From Gordonia phthalatica (GTDB lineage Bacteria; Actinomycetota; Actinomycetes; Mycobacteriales; Mycobacteriaceae), in contig NZ_CP011853.1 in assembly GCF_001305675.1 (NCBI RefSeq), positions 1,674,001-1,738,000 of the forward strand: a stretch of 64,000 nucleotides of DNA. Direction: 5' to 3'. The position numbers and the translations under genes are program-made. Below, piece after piece: positions 1-11,578 of this stretch. Under the pieces are notes generated by a model. The model was not told the origin of the DNA and did not search any database. It saw only the letters and a program-made list of their open reading frames with translations. The first letter of the stretch is position 1; each line of letters starts with the position of its first letter.

Positions 1-613
1 CTTCGAGGGCGATGAACATCGTCAGCAGGTCGCCGCACGCGCCGAACAGCATCATGCCGCCGATCGCCAGCAGCGCGAGCGGATAGACCTCGGTCGTGAT
101 GATGCCGGTGCGGCCGGCGATCAGTTCGTCGGGCGATCCGGGAACGGTGGCGCCCGACGGGGTGAAGGCATCGGCAGGGAGATCGGCGTCGTCGACGACC
201 GACCCTTCGCTGTCACGGCCGGAACTGCTCACCGAGATCCGAGCGCCCGCCGCCGTCTGGACCTCGAGGGGCGCCCACACGCGGTCGAGTCGACGTTCGC
301 CCATGATCACGACGGAGCCGAGACCCACCAGGAGAACGGTGCCCTGCAGAAACAGCGTGGGGCCGTCGATCACGACGGCGCCCGACATCGCATCGGACGC
401 ACCGTCGACCCGATAGGAGCGGACGACGAAGCCGAGGGCGACCATCGATGCGACGAGACCGACGCCGGCGAGCGTCAACTGAATGCGGTACCGGTGCGCG
501 GTGGATGCGAACGCCTCGACGAGCACGGCGACCACGGCGACACCGAAGACGATCAGCATCGGCGACAGGCGGAAGTAGTCGATGCTCTGCGGGTCGAGAG
601 CGAGTGCAGTCAT
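1..613 (-). CDS. nuoN: NADH-quinone oxidoreductase subunit N, 5' part only
   Basis: Antiporter-like membrane subunit of NDH-1, thought to carry one of the proton channels. About 204 N-terminal residues are present; the gene runs off the left edge. The ATG at 613-611 overlaps the nuoM stop in an ATGA, so it is translationally coupled as the last gene of the nuo operon. Hydrophobic segments start at about residue 15 and alternate with a polar, low-complexity loop at about residues 120-160 that is rich in Ser, Asp and Gly. Identity rests mainly on position after nuoM and on the membrane pattern, since the conserved Mrp-type core lies outside the window. Confidence 0.93.
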   Translation of the reverse strand, partial: MTALALDPQSIDYFRLSPMLIVFGVAVVAVLVEAFASTAHRYRIQLTLAGVGLVASMVALGFVVRSYRVDGASDAMSGAVVIDGPTLFLQGTVLLVGLGSVVIMGERRLDRVWAPLEVQTAAGARISVSSSGRDSEGSVVDDADLPADAFTPSGATVPGSPDELIAGRTGIITTEVYPLALLAIGGMMLFGACGDLLTMFIALE

Positions 614-2196
614 CGTGGCTCCTCCGCGGTCGGTACGGGATCGTGCTGCCCGGTCTGCTGCGAGCTGTGCGCCACCGCCGGATTGATGTAGTCCAACGCC
701 AGCCTCGGGAAGAGGCCGAGGACGAGCAGTCCGATGATCAGCGGTGCGACGACCACCTTCTGCCGCAGATCCAAGTCGCGGATCGGGGGCTCGGACTGGT
801 CGACGGTGACGCTCTTGCGGACCGGTCCGCCCATCATCCGCTGGTAGGTCCACAGGATGTACATGGCCGACAGCACCAGCGCGACCGACGCGATGACCGC
901 CGCGACCGGGTAACGGGTGAAGGTGCCGATGATGACCAGGAACTCACTGATGAACGGCGCCAAGCCGGGCAGCGACAGGGTCGCCATGCCTGCGACGAGG
1001 AAGGTGCCCGCGAGGATCGGTGCGAGCTTCTGCACGCCTCCGTAGTCGGCGATCAACGCGCTGCCGCGCTGGGTCACCAGGAAACCGGCGATCAGGAACA
1101 GCGCTGCGGTGGAGAGTCCGTGGTTCACCATGTACAGCGCCGAGCCGGACTGCCCCTGCGCGGTGAGCGCGAAGATGCCGAGCACGATGAACCCGAAGTG
1201 CGAGATGGAGGTGTACGCGATGAGCCGCATCACGTCGTTCTGGCCGATGGCGCAGATCGCGCCGTAGACGACGCTGACGACGGCGAGCGCGGAGATCCAC
1301 GGCGCGAAGGTCTGCGCCGACTCGGGGAACAGGCCGATGCAGAACCGCAGCATCGCGAAGGTCCCGACCTTGTCCATGACCGCCATCATCATCACGGCGG
1401 CCGCCGGGGTGGTGGAGACGGCGGCGTCGGGCAGCCACGTGTGCAGCGGCCACAGCGGCGCCTTCACCGCGAAGGCGAACAGGAAGCCGAGGAACAGGAT
1501 GTTGAGCACAGTGGGCGAGGCGTCGAGGCCGCCGCGGGCGGCCGCGGCAGTCAGGTCGACGAGGCTGAAGGTGCCGCCGCCGTTGTCGCCCAGCCCGGAC
1601 CGGGCGCCGACCACGTACAGGCCGATCACCGACGCCATCATGACGAGCCCGCCGAACAGGTTGTACAGCAGGAACTTCACGGCGGCCCGCGACCTGACCT
1701 TCTCCTCGGCGGCACCGAAGCCGCCGATGAGGAAGTACATCGGCACCAGCATCGCCTCGAAGAAGATGTAGAAGAGGAGGACGTCGGCGGCGACGAAGCT
1801 CATCAGCACCATCGCCTCGACCGCCAGCATCAGCGCCACATAGATGTGGGTGCGGCGGGCGGTGCCCGACGAGCCGTCGACGTCGCGCCAGGCGGCCAGC
1901 AGCAGGATCGGCGTCAGCACCACCGTCAGCAGGATCAGGACGAGGCCGAGTCCGTCGAGCGCGAGGGTGTAGCGGGTGCCGAAGGCGGGGATCCAACTGG
2001 CGTCCTCGACGAGCTGGAAACCGCCGGTGCTCGACGAGAACTGAGTGGCGACGACGATCGCCCACACCAGTGTCAGCAGCGACGCGCCGAAGGCGACATG
2101 CTTGGCGTTCTCCGAACGCTCGGCGGGCAGCAGCATCACGATCAGCGACGCGACGGCCGGCAGCAGCCACAGAACCGTCAACCAGGGCATGCTCAT
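610..2196 (-). CDS. nuoM: NADH-quinone oxidoreductase subunit M
   Basis: A 528-residue polytopic subunit of the NDH-1 membrane arm, a Mrp-antiporter-like proton pump. The protein shows about 14 hydrophobic segments, a typical NuoM N-terminus and conserved stretches such as the IFFEAMLVPMYFLIGGFG block and the HTWLPDAAVSTTPA block carrying the channel-lining charged residues. Length matches the family. It overlaps nuoL upstream and nuoN downstream by 4 bases each. A hydrophilic tail with clustered Glu and Gln ends the protein. Confidence 0.97.
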   Translation of the reverse strand: MSMPWLTVLWLLPAVASLIVMLLPAERSENAKHVAFGASLLTLVWAIVVATQFSSSTGGFQLVEDASWIPAFGTRYTLALDGLGLVLILLTVVLTPILLLAAWRDVDGSSGTARRTHIYVALMLAVEAMVLMSFVAADVLLFYIFFEAMLVPMYFLIGGFGAAEEKVRSRAAVKFLLYNLFGGLVMMASVIGLYVVGARSGLGDNGGGTFSLVDLTAAAARGGLDASPTVLNILFLGFLFAFAVKAPLWPLHTWLPDAAVSTTPAAAVMMMAVMDKVGTFAMLRFCIGLFPESAQTFAPWISALAVVSVVYGAICAIGQNDVMRLIAYTSISHFGFIVLGIFALTAQGQSGSALYMVNHGLSTAALFLIAGFLVTQRGSALIADYGGVQKLAPILAGTFLVAGMATLSLPGLAPFISEFLVIIGTFTRYPVAAVIASVALVLSAMYILWTYQRMMGGPVRKSVTVDQSEPPIRDLDLRQKVVVAPLIIGLLVLGLFPRLALDYINPAVAHSSQQTGQHDPVPTAEEPR

Positions 2197-4094
2197 AGGA
2201 CGCTCACCACCAGAGACAGGGCGGCCACCAGCACGGTGCCCGCAAGGATCGACATGGCGTACGACCGCACGTAGCCGTTCTGACTGCGCCGCGTCACCTC
2301 CGACAGTCCGACCACCGCGGTGCCGACTCCGGACGTCGCGGCACCGAGGCCGCCGTCCTCAAGGCGGACGAGGCCGGTGGTGAGCACCTGGCCGGGTGCG
2401 GCGACGGCGCGTTCGTTGAACAGGTCGCCGTACAGGTCGGCGCGCGCCGCGCGGGTGAGGCCGGAGACGTCGGTCGGCGCCGTCTCGGGGACGGGGGCAC
2501 GACCGTACTGGTTCCACGCGATCCCGACGCCGATCAGAACCACGACGAGGACGAGGACCGTGACCGCCCACGACGGCATGGGTCCCTCGTGCTCGGGTGC
2601 GACGCCGACGACGGGGGAGAGGAAGTCGGTGAGGGTGCCGCCGATCGCGAGAAGACCGCCGGAGAACACCGACCCGACCGCGAGGACGATCATCGGGCCG
2701 GTCATCGACGAGCCGGACTCGTGTGGCTTCGCGTCCGGCGCCCAGCGACGCTCGCCGAAGAAGGTCAGCACCATCACGCGCGTCATGTAGAACGCGGTGA
2801 TGCCTGCGCCGAGGATCGCCGCGAGGCCGAGGATCCAGCCGCGTGCGCCGCCGGAGGAGAGGGCCGCCTCGATGATGTGGTCCTTGGAGTAGAAGCCCGC
2901 GAACGGCGGAACCCCGATGATCGCGAGGTAGCCGAGACCGAACGTGACGAAGGTGATCGGCATGACTGCACGGAGCCCGCCGAGCCTGCGCATGTCGGTC
3001 TCGTCGTTCATCGCGTGCATCACCGAACCGGAGCCGAGGAACAGTCCGGCCTTGAAGAAGCCGTGCGTCAGCAGGTGCAGGATCGCGACCGCGTATCCGG
3101 CGGGGCCGAGACCCGCGGCCAGGACCATGTAGCCGATCTGGCTCATGGTGGATGCGGCGAGGGCCTTCTTGATGTCGTCCTTGGCGCAGCCGATGATCGC
3201 GCCGAACAGCAGTGTCACGGCACCGACCACGACCACGCCGGTCTGGGCGTGCGGTGCCAGGTTGAACAGCGGTGCCGACCGGGTGATCAGGTAGACGCCT
3301 GCGGTGACCATGGTGGCCGCGTGGATCAGCGCCGACACCGGGGTCGGGCCCTCCATCGCGTCGCCCAGCCACGCCTGCAGCGGGACCTGCGCCGACTTGG
3401 CGCAGGCGCCCAGGAGGAGCATGAAGCAGATGAACGTGAGAGCCGACTCGCTGCCGGTGGGCGCGGCGGCGAAGACGCGGGTGAAGTCGACGGCGTCGAA
3501 CGTGGCGAACATGACGGCGATCGCGATCACCATGCCGATGTCGCCGACGCGGTTCATCACGAACGCCTTCTTGGCGGCGGTCGCGGCGATCGGCTTGTGC
3601 TGCCAGAATCCGATCAGCAGGTACGACGCCAGACCGACGCCCTCCCAGCCGAGGTAGAGGCCCAGGTAGCTGTCGGCGAGGACCAGGATCAGCATCGCGG
3701 CGACGAACAGGTTCAAGTACGCGAAGAACCGGCGGCGTCCCGGATCGTGCTCCATGTAGCCGATCGAATAGATGTGGATCAGCGTGCCGACGACGGTGAT
3801 CAGCAGGACGAAGCACATCGACAACTGGTCCAGCAGGAGGGCGGCGTTCACCTGGAAGGAGCCGACCTCGATCCAGTTGTAGACGCCGCTGGTGACGCTG
3901 CGGGCGGCGTCGTCGCGCCCGATCATGCCGATCCACATGGCGATGCCGAGGACCGCCGATGCTCCGGACAGGGCGGTCGCGAGGAGATGCCCCCATCGGT
4001 CGGTGCGACGACCCGCCACGAGCAGGAAGAGTGCGCCGAACGCGGGCAGGCCGGGGACCAGCCACAACAGGGTGCTGGTGAGCTGTGAACTCAT
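2193..4094 (-). CDS. nuoL: NADH-quinone oxidoreductase subunit L
   Basis: A 633-residue distal membrane-arm subunit of NDH-1, with the antiporter core plus a long C-terminal extension expected to form the lateral helix. Seen in the sequence are the N-terminal hairpin, the GWEGVGLASYLLIGFW signature near residue 150, and the GPTPVSALIHAATMVTAGVY block near residue 250 that holds channel His and Lys residues. The start follows nuoK by one base, and the end overlaps nuoM by 4 bases. Confidence 0.97.
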   Translation of the reverse strand: MSSQLTSTLLWLVPGLPAFGALFLLVAGRRTDRWGHLLATALSGASAVLGIAMWIGMIGRDDAARSVTSGVYNWIEVGSFQVNAALLLDQLSMCFVLLITVVGTLIHIYSIGYMEHDPGRRRFFAYLNLFVAAMLILVLADSYLGLYLGWEGVGLASYLLIGFWQHKPIAATAAKKAFVMNRVGDIGMVIAIAVMFATFDAVDFTRVFAAAPTGSESALTFICFMLLLGACAKSAQVPLQAWLGDAMEGPTPVSALIHAATMVTAGVYLITRSAPLFNLAPHAQTGVVVVGAVTLLFGAIIGCAKDDIKKALAASTMSQIGYMVLAAGLGPAGYAVAILHLLTHGFFKAGLFLGSGSVMHAMNDETDMRRLGGLRAVMPITFVTFGLGYLAIIGVPPFAGFYSKDHIIEAALSSGGARGWILGLAAILGAGITAFYMTRVMVLTFFGERRWAPDAKPHESGSSMTGPMIVLAVGSVFSGGLLAIGGTLTDFLSPVVGVAPEHEGPMPSWAVTVLVLVVVLIGVGIAWNQYGRAPVPETAPTDVSGLTRAARADLYGDLFNERAVAAPGQVLTTGLVRLEDGGLGAATSGVGTAVVGLSEVTRRSQNGYVRSYAMSILAGTVLVAALSLVVSVL

Positions 4095-4095
4095 G

Positions 4096-4395
4096 TCACC
4101 GCCTCAACAGGTTCGCGTCGTCGACCGAAGCCGACTTCCGGGTGCGGAAGATCATCATGATGATCGCCAGACCGACGACGACCTCCGCCGCCGCGACCAC
4201 CATCGTGAAGAACGCGATCACCTGACCGTCGAAGCTGCCGTGGATGCGTGCGAAGGTGACGAACGACAGGTTGGCCGCGTTGAGCATCAACTCGATGCAC
4301 ATGAAGACGACGATCGCGCTTCGGCGGATCAGCACCCCCGCGGCACCGATCGCGAACAGGATCGCGGCCAGGAACAGGTAGTTGGCGGGATTCAT
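4096..4395 (-). CDS. nuoK: NADH-quinone oxidoreductase subunit K
   Basis: A 99-residue, three-helix NDH-1 subunit homologous to MnhC/MrpC. The conserved FMCIELMLNAANL stretch places the buried channel Glu in helix 2, and a second acidic residue lies in the AAAEVVVGLAI helix. The start chosen gives the usual family length and an ATGA overlap with the end of nuoJ; a longer frame upstream is only the shadow of nuoJ. Confidence 0.97.
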   Translation of the reverse strand: MNPANYLFLAAILFAIGAAGVLIRRSAIVVFMCIELMLNAANLSFVTFARIHGSFDGQVIAFFTMVVAAAEVVVGLAIIMMIFRTRKSASVDDANLLRR

Positions 4396-5216
4396 CGGTG
4401 GTCCTCCAACTCCGGGTTCGACGGGGTGTCGCTCTCCGTCAGTTCGCGGGCGGTGATCTCGCGTGCCGTGATCATCGCGTTCACGGACAGCTGCGACGGA
4501 CTGCCGTCCGGTTCGCGGGCGGGGACGTCGACGGCGTTGTGCCGCGCGTACACGCCGGGCGGGGGCAGCGGGGTGGCGTGCGATCCGGTCGCGAAGCGTT
4601 CGATCGACAGTTCGCGCTGTCCGCGTCGCGGACCGAGCCGCGGGCGGTGAGCCAGGACCATCGCGCCGAGCGTCGCGGCGATCAGCAGGGCGCCGGTCAG
4701 CTCGAACGCCCACAGGTACCGGCCGAAGATCAGCTCGGCCAGGGCCCGGATGTTCTCGTTGCCGCCGGTGGTGAGCTGCGTCGGGGAGGTCGCGGCACCG
4801 CTCCGATCGGGGGCGCCGACGAACGCGGCCAGGGTGGCACTGCCGATGGCGGCGACCAGCATGATCGCGAAACCGAGCCCCAGCCCGGTGGCGGCGAGCC
4901 GCTGCCCCTTGATGGTCTCGACCAGGGACTCGGCGGAGTCGACGCCGATCAGCATCAGGACGAACAGGAACAGCATCATCACCGCGCCGGTGTAGACCAC
5001 CACCTGCACCACGCCCAGAAACAGCGCGCCCTGCATCACGTAGAACACGGCGAGGATGATCATGGTCATCGCCAGGAACACCGCCGAGTAGACGGCCTTG
5101 GGACTGAGGATCACACCGAGCGCGCCGATCACCACGATGACGCCCAGCACCCAGAAGGTGGCGGCCTCGGTGCTCGAGGTGCGGGTCAGCTCCTCGGCCA
5201 GCAGCAGGCCCGTCAT
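4392..5216 (-). CDS. nuoJ: NADH-quinone oxidoreductase subunit J
   Basis: A 274-residue membrane subunit of NDH-1. The first 170 residues carry the five-helix NuoJ core, including AVYSAVFLAMTMIILAVFYV and the VYTGAVMMLFLFVLML helix with its pi-bulge region. The C-terminal 90 residues are polar and Pro/Arg-rich, longer than the E. coli protein but usual in actinobacteria. The ATG at 5216 overlaps the nuoI stop; longer upstream frames are not supported. Confidence 0.95.
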   Translation of the reverse strand: MTGLLLAEELTRTSSTEAATFWVLGVIVVIGALGVILSPKAVYSAVFLAMTMIILAVFYVMQGALFLGVVQVVVYTGAVMMLFLFVLMLIGVDSAESLVETIKGQRLAATGLGLGFAIMLVAAIGSATLAAFVGAPDRSGAATSPTQLTTGGNENIRALAELIFGRYLWAFELTGALLIAATLGAMVLAHRPRLGPRRGQRELSIERFATGSHATPLPPPGVYARHNAVDVPAREPDGSPSQLSVNAMITAREITARELTESDTPSNPELEDHR

Positions 5217-5776
5217 GCGTCGCTCGATTTCTTCAGGCCGTCCGCGCCCACCTCGCCGCGGTAGTAGTTCTCCGGGCGGGAGCCCTCGGCCATCGGATGC
5301 GGTGCGGGAGTCATCCCGGCGAGCATCGGCGCGAGGAGGTCCTGCTTCTCGTAGATCATTCCGGCGCGCGACGGGCCGGCCATCTCGTAGTCGTTGGTCA
5401 TCGTCAGGGCCCGCGTCGGGCAGGCCTCGATGCACAGGCCGCAGCCGATGCAGCGGAGGTAGTTGATCTGGTAGACGCGGCCGTAGCGTTCACCCGGCGA
5501 GTACCGCTCCTCGTCGGTGTTGTCGGCGCCCTCCACGTAGATCGCGTCGGCCGGGCAGGCCCACGCGCACAGCTCGCAGCCGATGCACTTCTCGAGACCG
5601 TCGTCGTACCGGTTCAGCTGGTGCCGCCCGTGGTAGCGGCGCGATGTCGGCTCCTTCTTCTCCGGGTACTCCTCGGTGATGGTCTTGCGGAACATTCCCG
5701 TGAAGGTGACGCCGAATCCGGCGAGTGCGTCGGGGATCCGGAACAGCGACGAGTCGGGCTTCTTCGCCTCAGACAT
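5213..5776 (-). CDS. nuoI: NADH-quinone oxidoreductase subunit I, two [4Fe-4S] clusters
   Basis: A 187-residue peripheral-arm subunit carrying clusters N6a and N6b, which pass electrons from NuoG towards NuoB. Two ferredoxin motifs are visible, CIGCELCAWACP at about residue 60 and CIGCGLCIEACP at about residue 105, each CxxCxxCxxxCP. The gene overlaps nuoH by 8 bases and nuoJ by 4, so expression is coupled. The C-terminal 40 residues are polar and not conserved in detail. Confidence 0.97.
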   Translation of the reverse strand: MSEAKKPDSSLFRIPDALAGFGVTFTGMFRKTITEEYPEKKEPTSRRYHGRHQLNRYDDGLEKCIGCELCAWACPADAIYVEGADNTDEERYSPGERYGRVYQINYLRCIGCGLCIEACPTRALTMTNDYEMAGPSRAGMIYEKQDLLAPMLAGMTPAPHPMAEGSRPENYYRGEVGADGLKKSSDA

Positions 5777-7109
5777 GCGGGGCCTCCTCTGCTGGGTGTG
5801 CGGTGGACGGCTTCGGGGCCGATCGGCGGATCTGCAGCAGGTCGGTCGGCATCACCTGACCGGGCAGCGGCGGGACGGGGAAACCGCCGGCCATCGGATC
5901 GAACGGCTTCTTCGGATCGGGCAGTGGCGGCTTCACCGAGGCCGGGCCGCCGGAGATCACCCGCTTGATGGCGATCAGGAGCGGGATCGTGACGACGATC
6001 CCGGCGGCCGCGAGGATCAGGCTCGAGGTCCACGCCGACGCATTGCGCGTCGCTTCGTGGATCACGGCGACGACCATCACCCAACCGAGCGCGAACGGGA
6101 TGAGGACCTTCCAGCCGAGTCCCATGAACTGGTCGTACCGCAGACGCGGGAGGGTGGTCCGCAGCCAGAAGAAGACGAACAGGATCATCCACATCTTGAT
6201 GGTGAACCACAGCAGCGGCCACCATCCGGAGTTGGCGCCGTCCCAGATCGACACCGGCCACGGGGCCTGCCAGCCACCGAGGAAGAGGGTGGTGGCGAGC
6301 GCGGAGACCGTCGCCATGTTGATGTACTCGGCGAGCATGAACATCGCGAACTTCAGCGACGAGTACTCGGTGTGGAAGCCGCCGACCAGTTCGCCCTCGG
6401 CTTCGGGGAGGTCGAAGGGCGCGCGGTTGGTCTCGCCGACCATCGAGATCGCGTAGATGACGAACGACGGCAACAGCAGCAGCACGTACCAGTGGTGGAC
6501 CTGCCCGCCGACGATCTCCGACGTCGACATGGTGGTCGACAGCAGGAACACCGCGGCGAAGCTCAGTCCCATCGCGATCTCGTACGAGATCACCTGCGCC
6601 GTGGAGCGGAGGGCGCCGAGCAGCGGATAGGTGGAGCCCGACGACCAGCCGGCGAGGATGATGCCGTAGACGCCGATCGACGCCATCGCCAGGACGTAGA
6701 GGACGCCGATCGGGAGGTCGGTGAGCTGCAGCGGCGTGCGGTGACCGAAGACGGAGACCTCCGGGCCCATCGGGATCACCGCGAACGCCATGATCGCGGG
6801 CACCACCGAGATCACCGGGGCCAGGAAGTACAGCGCCTTGTCGACGCTGAACGGGGTCATGCCCTCCTTGAGGGCCAGCTTCACACCGTCGGCCAGCGAC
6901 TGGAGCGCGCCGTGCCAGCCGACCCGGTTGGGGCCGATCCGGTACTGCATGCGCGCCATGATCTTGCGTTCGGCCAGGATCGCGACCAGGACGGTCAGGA
7001 CCAGGAAGGCGAAGATCAGGATCGACTTCCCGAGGATCAGCCACCACGCGTCGTGCCCGAAACTCGCCAGATCGGGGAAGACGGTCTCCGCCAGCGTCGA
7101 CTCAGTCAT
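5769..7109 (-). CDS. nuoH: NADH-quinone oxidoreductase subunit H
   Basis: A 446-residue membrane subunit at the quinone-binding junction between the peripheral and membrane arms. About eight transmembrane helices are seen, with the conserved ARMQYRIGPNRVG loop near residue 50 and the ETNRAPFDLPEAEGELVGGF loop near residue 225 that lines the quinone chamber. A proline-rich, hydrophilic C-terminal tail of about 60 residues follows, typical of actinobacterial NuoH. It overlaps nuoG and nuoI by 8 bases each. Confidence 0.97.
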   Translation of the reverse strand: MTESTLAETVFPDLASFGHDAWWLILGKSILIFAFLVLTVLVAILAERKIMARMQYRIGPNRVGWHGALQSLADGVKLALKEGMTPFSVDKALYFLAPVISVVPAIMAFAVIPMGPEVSVFGHRTPLQLTDLPIGVLYVLAMASIGVYGIILAGWSSGSTYPLLGALRSTAQVISYEIAMGLSFAAVFLLSTTMSTSEIVGGQVHHWYVLLLLPSFVIYAISMVGETNRAPFDLPEAEGELVGGFHTEYSSLKFAMFMLAEYINMATVSALATTLFLGGWQAPWPVSIWDGANSGWWPLLWFTIKMWMILFVFFWLRTTLPRLRYDQFMGLGWKVLIPFALGWVMVVAVIHEATRNASAWTSSLILAAAGIVVTIPLLIAIKRVISGGPASVKPPLPDPKKPFDPMAGGFPVPPLPGQVMPTDLLQIRRSAPKPSTAHPAEEAPHV

Positions 7110-9533
7110 CGGTGACCGCCTTCGCCGCCTCGATCCGGACGACGGCTCCGGACTCGACCTCCAGCATCGGGCAGACGCGCGAACCGGGGGAGTTCATCGG
7201 CAGCCACACCACGCGATCGGGGAGTTCGGTGACGGTCAGCGGCAAGGTGATGTCGCCGTGCGCGGAGGACACCCGGACCTGGTCGCCGTCGACGGCGCCG
7301 ATCTCCGCGGCGGTCGACGCCGAGAGTCGGACGGTCGCGGCCCGCGCGGTTCCCGCCAGGTGCGGTTCACCGTCCTGCATCCGACCGAAGTCCAGCAGCA
7401 TCCGCCACGAGGCCAGAATCGCCTCGCCGTCGGCCGGCGTCGGTTCATCGGTCAGACCCGCGGGGCCGGGCTGATGACGTTCGCCCTGCCAGGCGCCGAT
7501 GTCCCCGAACTCGGCGTGGATCGACGCGGCGTCGTCGCAGTTGAGGTCGACGCCCATGTCCCGGGCCAGCGCGTTGAGGACGCGGTGATCGGACAGGGGC
7601 AGCGTGCCGCCGTCGCCCTGAGCGACGGGAAGGGCGACGTCGAACTGGCGGGGACGGCCCTCCCAATCGACGAAGGTGCCCGCCTTCTCGGCCACCGCGG
7701 CGACCGGCAGGACGACGTCGGCGCGTGCGGTGGCCGCACTGTGTCGCATCTCCAGGCTGACGACGAAGTCGGCGGCCTCCAGCGCCGCGTCGGCCGCGGA
7801 CGGGACGGGCAGGTCGTCGATCTCGACGGCGCCGACCACGACAGCCGACAGCTCGCCGCCGGTGAGGGCGGCGAGGATGCCCGCGGTGTCGCGGCCCGGT
7901 TCGGCGGGCGGTCGGACACCCCAGACGGCGGCGAGGTCGCTGCGGGCGCGGTCGGAGGAGAGCGGCCGACCCGCGGGCAGCAGATTCGGGGCGGCACCGA
8001 CGTCGAGGGCTCCGCGCTCACCGGCACGACGGGGCACCCACGCCAGGCGTGCCCCGGTGGCCGCGGCGAGGTCGGCTGCCGCCGACAGCGCGCCGGGGCA
8101 CCCGGCGAGGCGCTCCCCGACGAGGAGCACCGCGCCGGGTGCCGCGAGCAGTTCGTGCAGACGCGAGTCGCGCAGCACCGCGGCTTCGCGCCCGGGCACG
8201 CACTGCAGAAGAGTGCCGCCGAGTTTGGTGACACCGGGGCTCGCCCACGGCGCCACCGCGTAGACGGACTGGCCGTGGCGGCGGACCGCCTTGCGGAGCC
8301 GCAGGAACAGGATCGGGCACTCCTCCTCGGTCTCGAGTCCGGCGAGGACCACGGTCGGCGCCTTCTCGAGCTCGGCGTAGGTGAGGCCGATGCCGCTGCC
8401 CGCCACGTGTGCCGCGAGGAAGTCTGCCTCCTCCGCGGAGTGGGCGCGCACGCGGAAGTCGACGTCGTTGCTGCCGAGGGCGACGCGCGCGAACTTGCCG
8501 TACGCGTAGGCGTCCTCGACCGTGCTGCGGCCGCCGACCAGCACACCGGCCCGACCGCGGGCGCGCGTGAGGCCCTGCGCCGCGACCGACAGCGCGTACG
8601 ACCACGCCGCCTCGTGCAGCTCACCGTCGTCGCCGCGGACCAGGGGCCGGGTGATGCGGTCCGGGCGGGTGGCGTACATGAACGCCCACCGACCCTTGTC
8701 GCAGTTCCACTCCTCGTTGACCTCGGGGTCGTCGCCCGCCATGCGCCGAAGGACCTTGCCGCGGCGGTGATCGGTGCGCTGCGCACAGCCCGCGGAACAG
8801 TGCTCGCAGACGCTGGCCGAGGAGATGAGGTCGAACGGGCGGGACCGGAAGCGGTAGGCGGCCCCGGTGAGCGCGCCGACCGGGCAGATCTGCACGGTGT
8901 TTCCGGAGAAGTACGACTCGAAGGGCTCTTCCGAATAGGCGCTGACCTGCTGCAGGGCGCCGCGTTCGGCGAGCTCGATCAGCGGATCGCCTGCGATCTC
9001 GTTCGAGAACCGGGTGCACCGCGCGCACAGGACGCAGCGTTCGCGGTCCAGGAGCACTTCGCTGGAGAGAGCGACGGGCTTGGTGTAGATCCGCTTCTCG
9101 CCGCCGTACCGGGACACCGGCCGTCCCGCCGTCATCGCCTGGTTCTGCAGCGGGCACTCGCCGCCCTTGTCGCAGGTGGGGCAGTCGAGCGGATGGTTGA
9201 TCAGCAGCAGTTCCATCACGCCCTCCTGTGCGCGGCGCGCACTCTCGGAGGTGTGCTGGGTGCGGACCACCATGCCCTCGGTCGCGACGATGGTGCAGGA
9301 GGCCATCGGTTTGCGCTGCCCCTCGACGTCGACCAGGCACTGGCGGCAGGCGCCGACCGGTGCGAGGAGCGGGTGGTCGCAGAAGCGGGGGATCTCGACG
9401 CCGATGAGTTCGGCGGCGCGGATCACCAAAGTCCCCTTCGGGACCGACAGCTCGGTGTCGTCGATCGTCAGGGTCACCATGTCGTCGGGCACCGGCACGT
9501 TGCCGTCGGTGCGGGGTGAGTCGGCCGCGGTCA

Positions 9534-9537
<4 letters not shown>
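7102..9537 (-). CDS. nuoG: NADH-quinone oxidoreductase subunit G
   Basis: An 811-residue iron-sulfur subunit of the peripheral arm with a molybdopterin-oxidoreductase-like body. The N-terminus has the [2Fe-2S] ligands in FCDHPLLAPVGACRQC, then a His/Cys region with CPTCDKGGECPLQ, then RCVLCARCTRF, and at about residue 240 the CEHCSAGC motif of the additional cluster. The remaining 550 residues form the catalytically inactive Mo-enzyme-like fold. Overlaps nuoF by 4 bases and nuoH by 8. Confidence 0.97.
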
Positions 9538-10888
<1,351 letters not shown>

Positions 10889-10892
<4 letters not shown>

Positions 10893-11578
10893 GCCTGCGC
10901 TCCGCTCTCCGGGTCCACGCCGGCGAGCAGTCGTGCCGTCTGCCGGAAGGTGCACAGGGTCGACGGGCCTCGGCTCGGTGCGGGCGGATTCCCCTCGCGG
11001 AGATCGGCGACCAGCTGCTTCACCGAATCGGGCGTCTGGTTGTCGAAGAACTCCCAGTTCACCATGACGACCGGGGCCAGATCGCACGCCGCATTGCATT
11101 CGACGTGCTCGACGGTGACGCGACCGTCGGCGGTGGTCTCGCCGTCGGCGATGCCGAGCGAGTCGGTCAGCGACGAGAGGATCGCGTCGCCGCCCATCAC
11201 CGCGCACAGGGCGTTGGTGCAGACACCGACGTAGTAGTCGCCGGTCGGTTCGCGCCGGTACATCGTGTAGAACGTGGCGACCGACGCGACCTGCGCCGGT
11301 GTCAGATTCAGCTGGTCAGCGCAGAACAGGATGCCGGCCCGCGTGAGGTAGCCGTCGTGTCCCTGCACCAGGTGCAGCAGCGGCAGCAGCGCCGACCGGG
11401 ACTCCGGGTACTTCGCGATGATGGTCGCGGCGTCGGCCGCCAGGGAGGCGGTGTCGGCGTCGGAGTAGGTGTCGGGGCCGTCGAAGGTGATCGGCGGGTT
11501 CGGGGTGCCCGCCGTGAAGGTCGGGACCTCCGGCGGCGGTCCCGCCGTCATCTCCACGTAGACGCGTTTGGTGCTCAT
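10889..11578 (-). CDS. nuoE: NADH-quinone oxidoreductase subunit E, [2Fe-2S]
   Basis: A 229-residue thioredoxin-fold subunit with cluster N1a. The four ligands lie in VCTNALCAVMGG (about residue 125) and in VECNAACDLAPVVMVN (about residue 165). The N-terminal 45 residues are an actinobacterial extension. The ATG at 11578 overlaps the nuoD stop by 4 bases, and this start is preferred over the much longer open frame upstream, which is the shadow of nuoD. Confidence 0.96.

Noticed and set aside
448..2274. 608-codon open frame on the plus strand over nuoM
   Set aside because: Low-complexity Arg/Asp/His-rich translation antisense to a clear nuoM gene.
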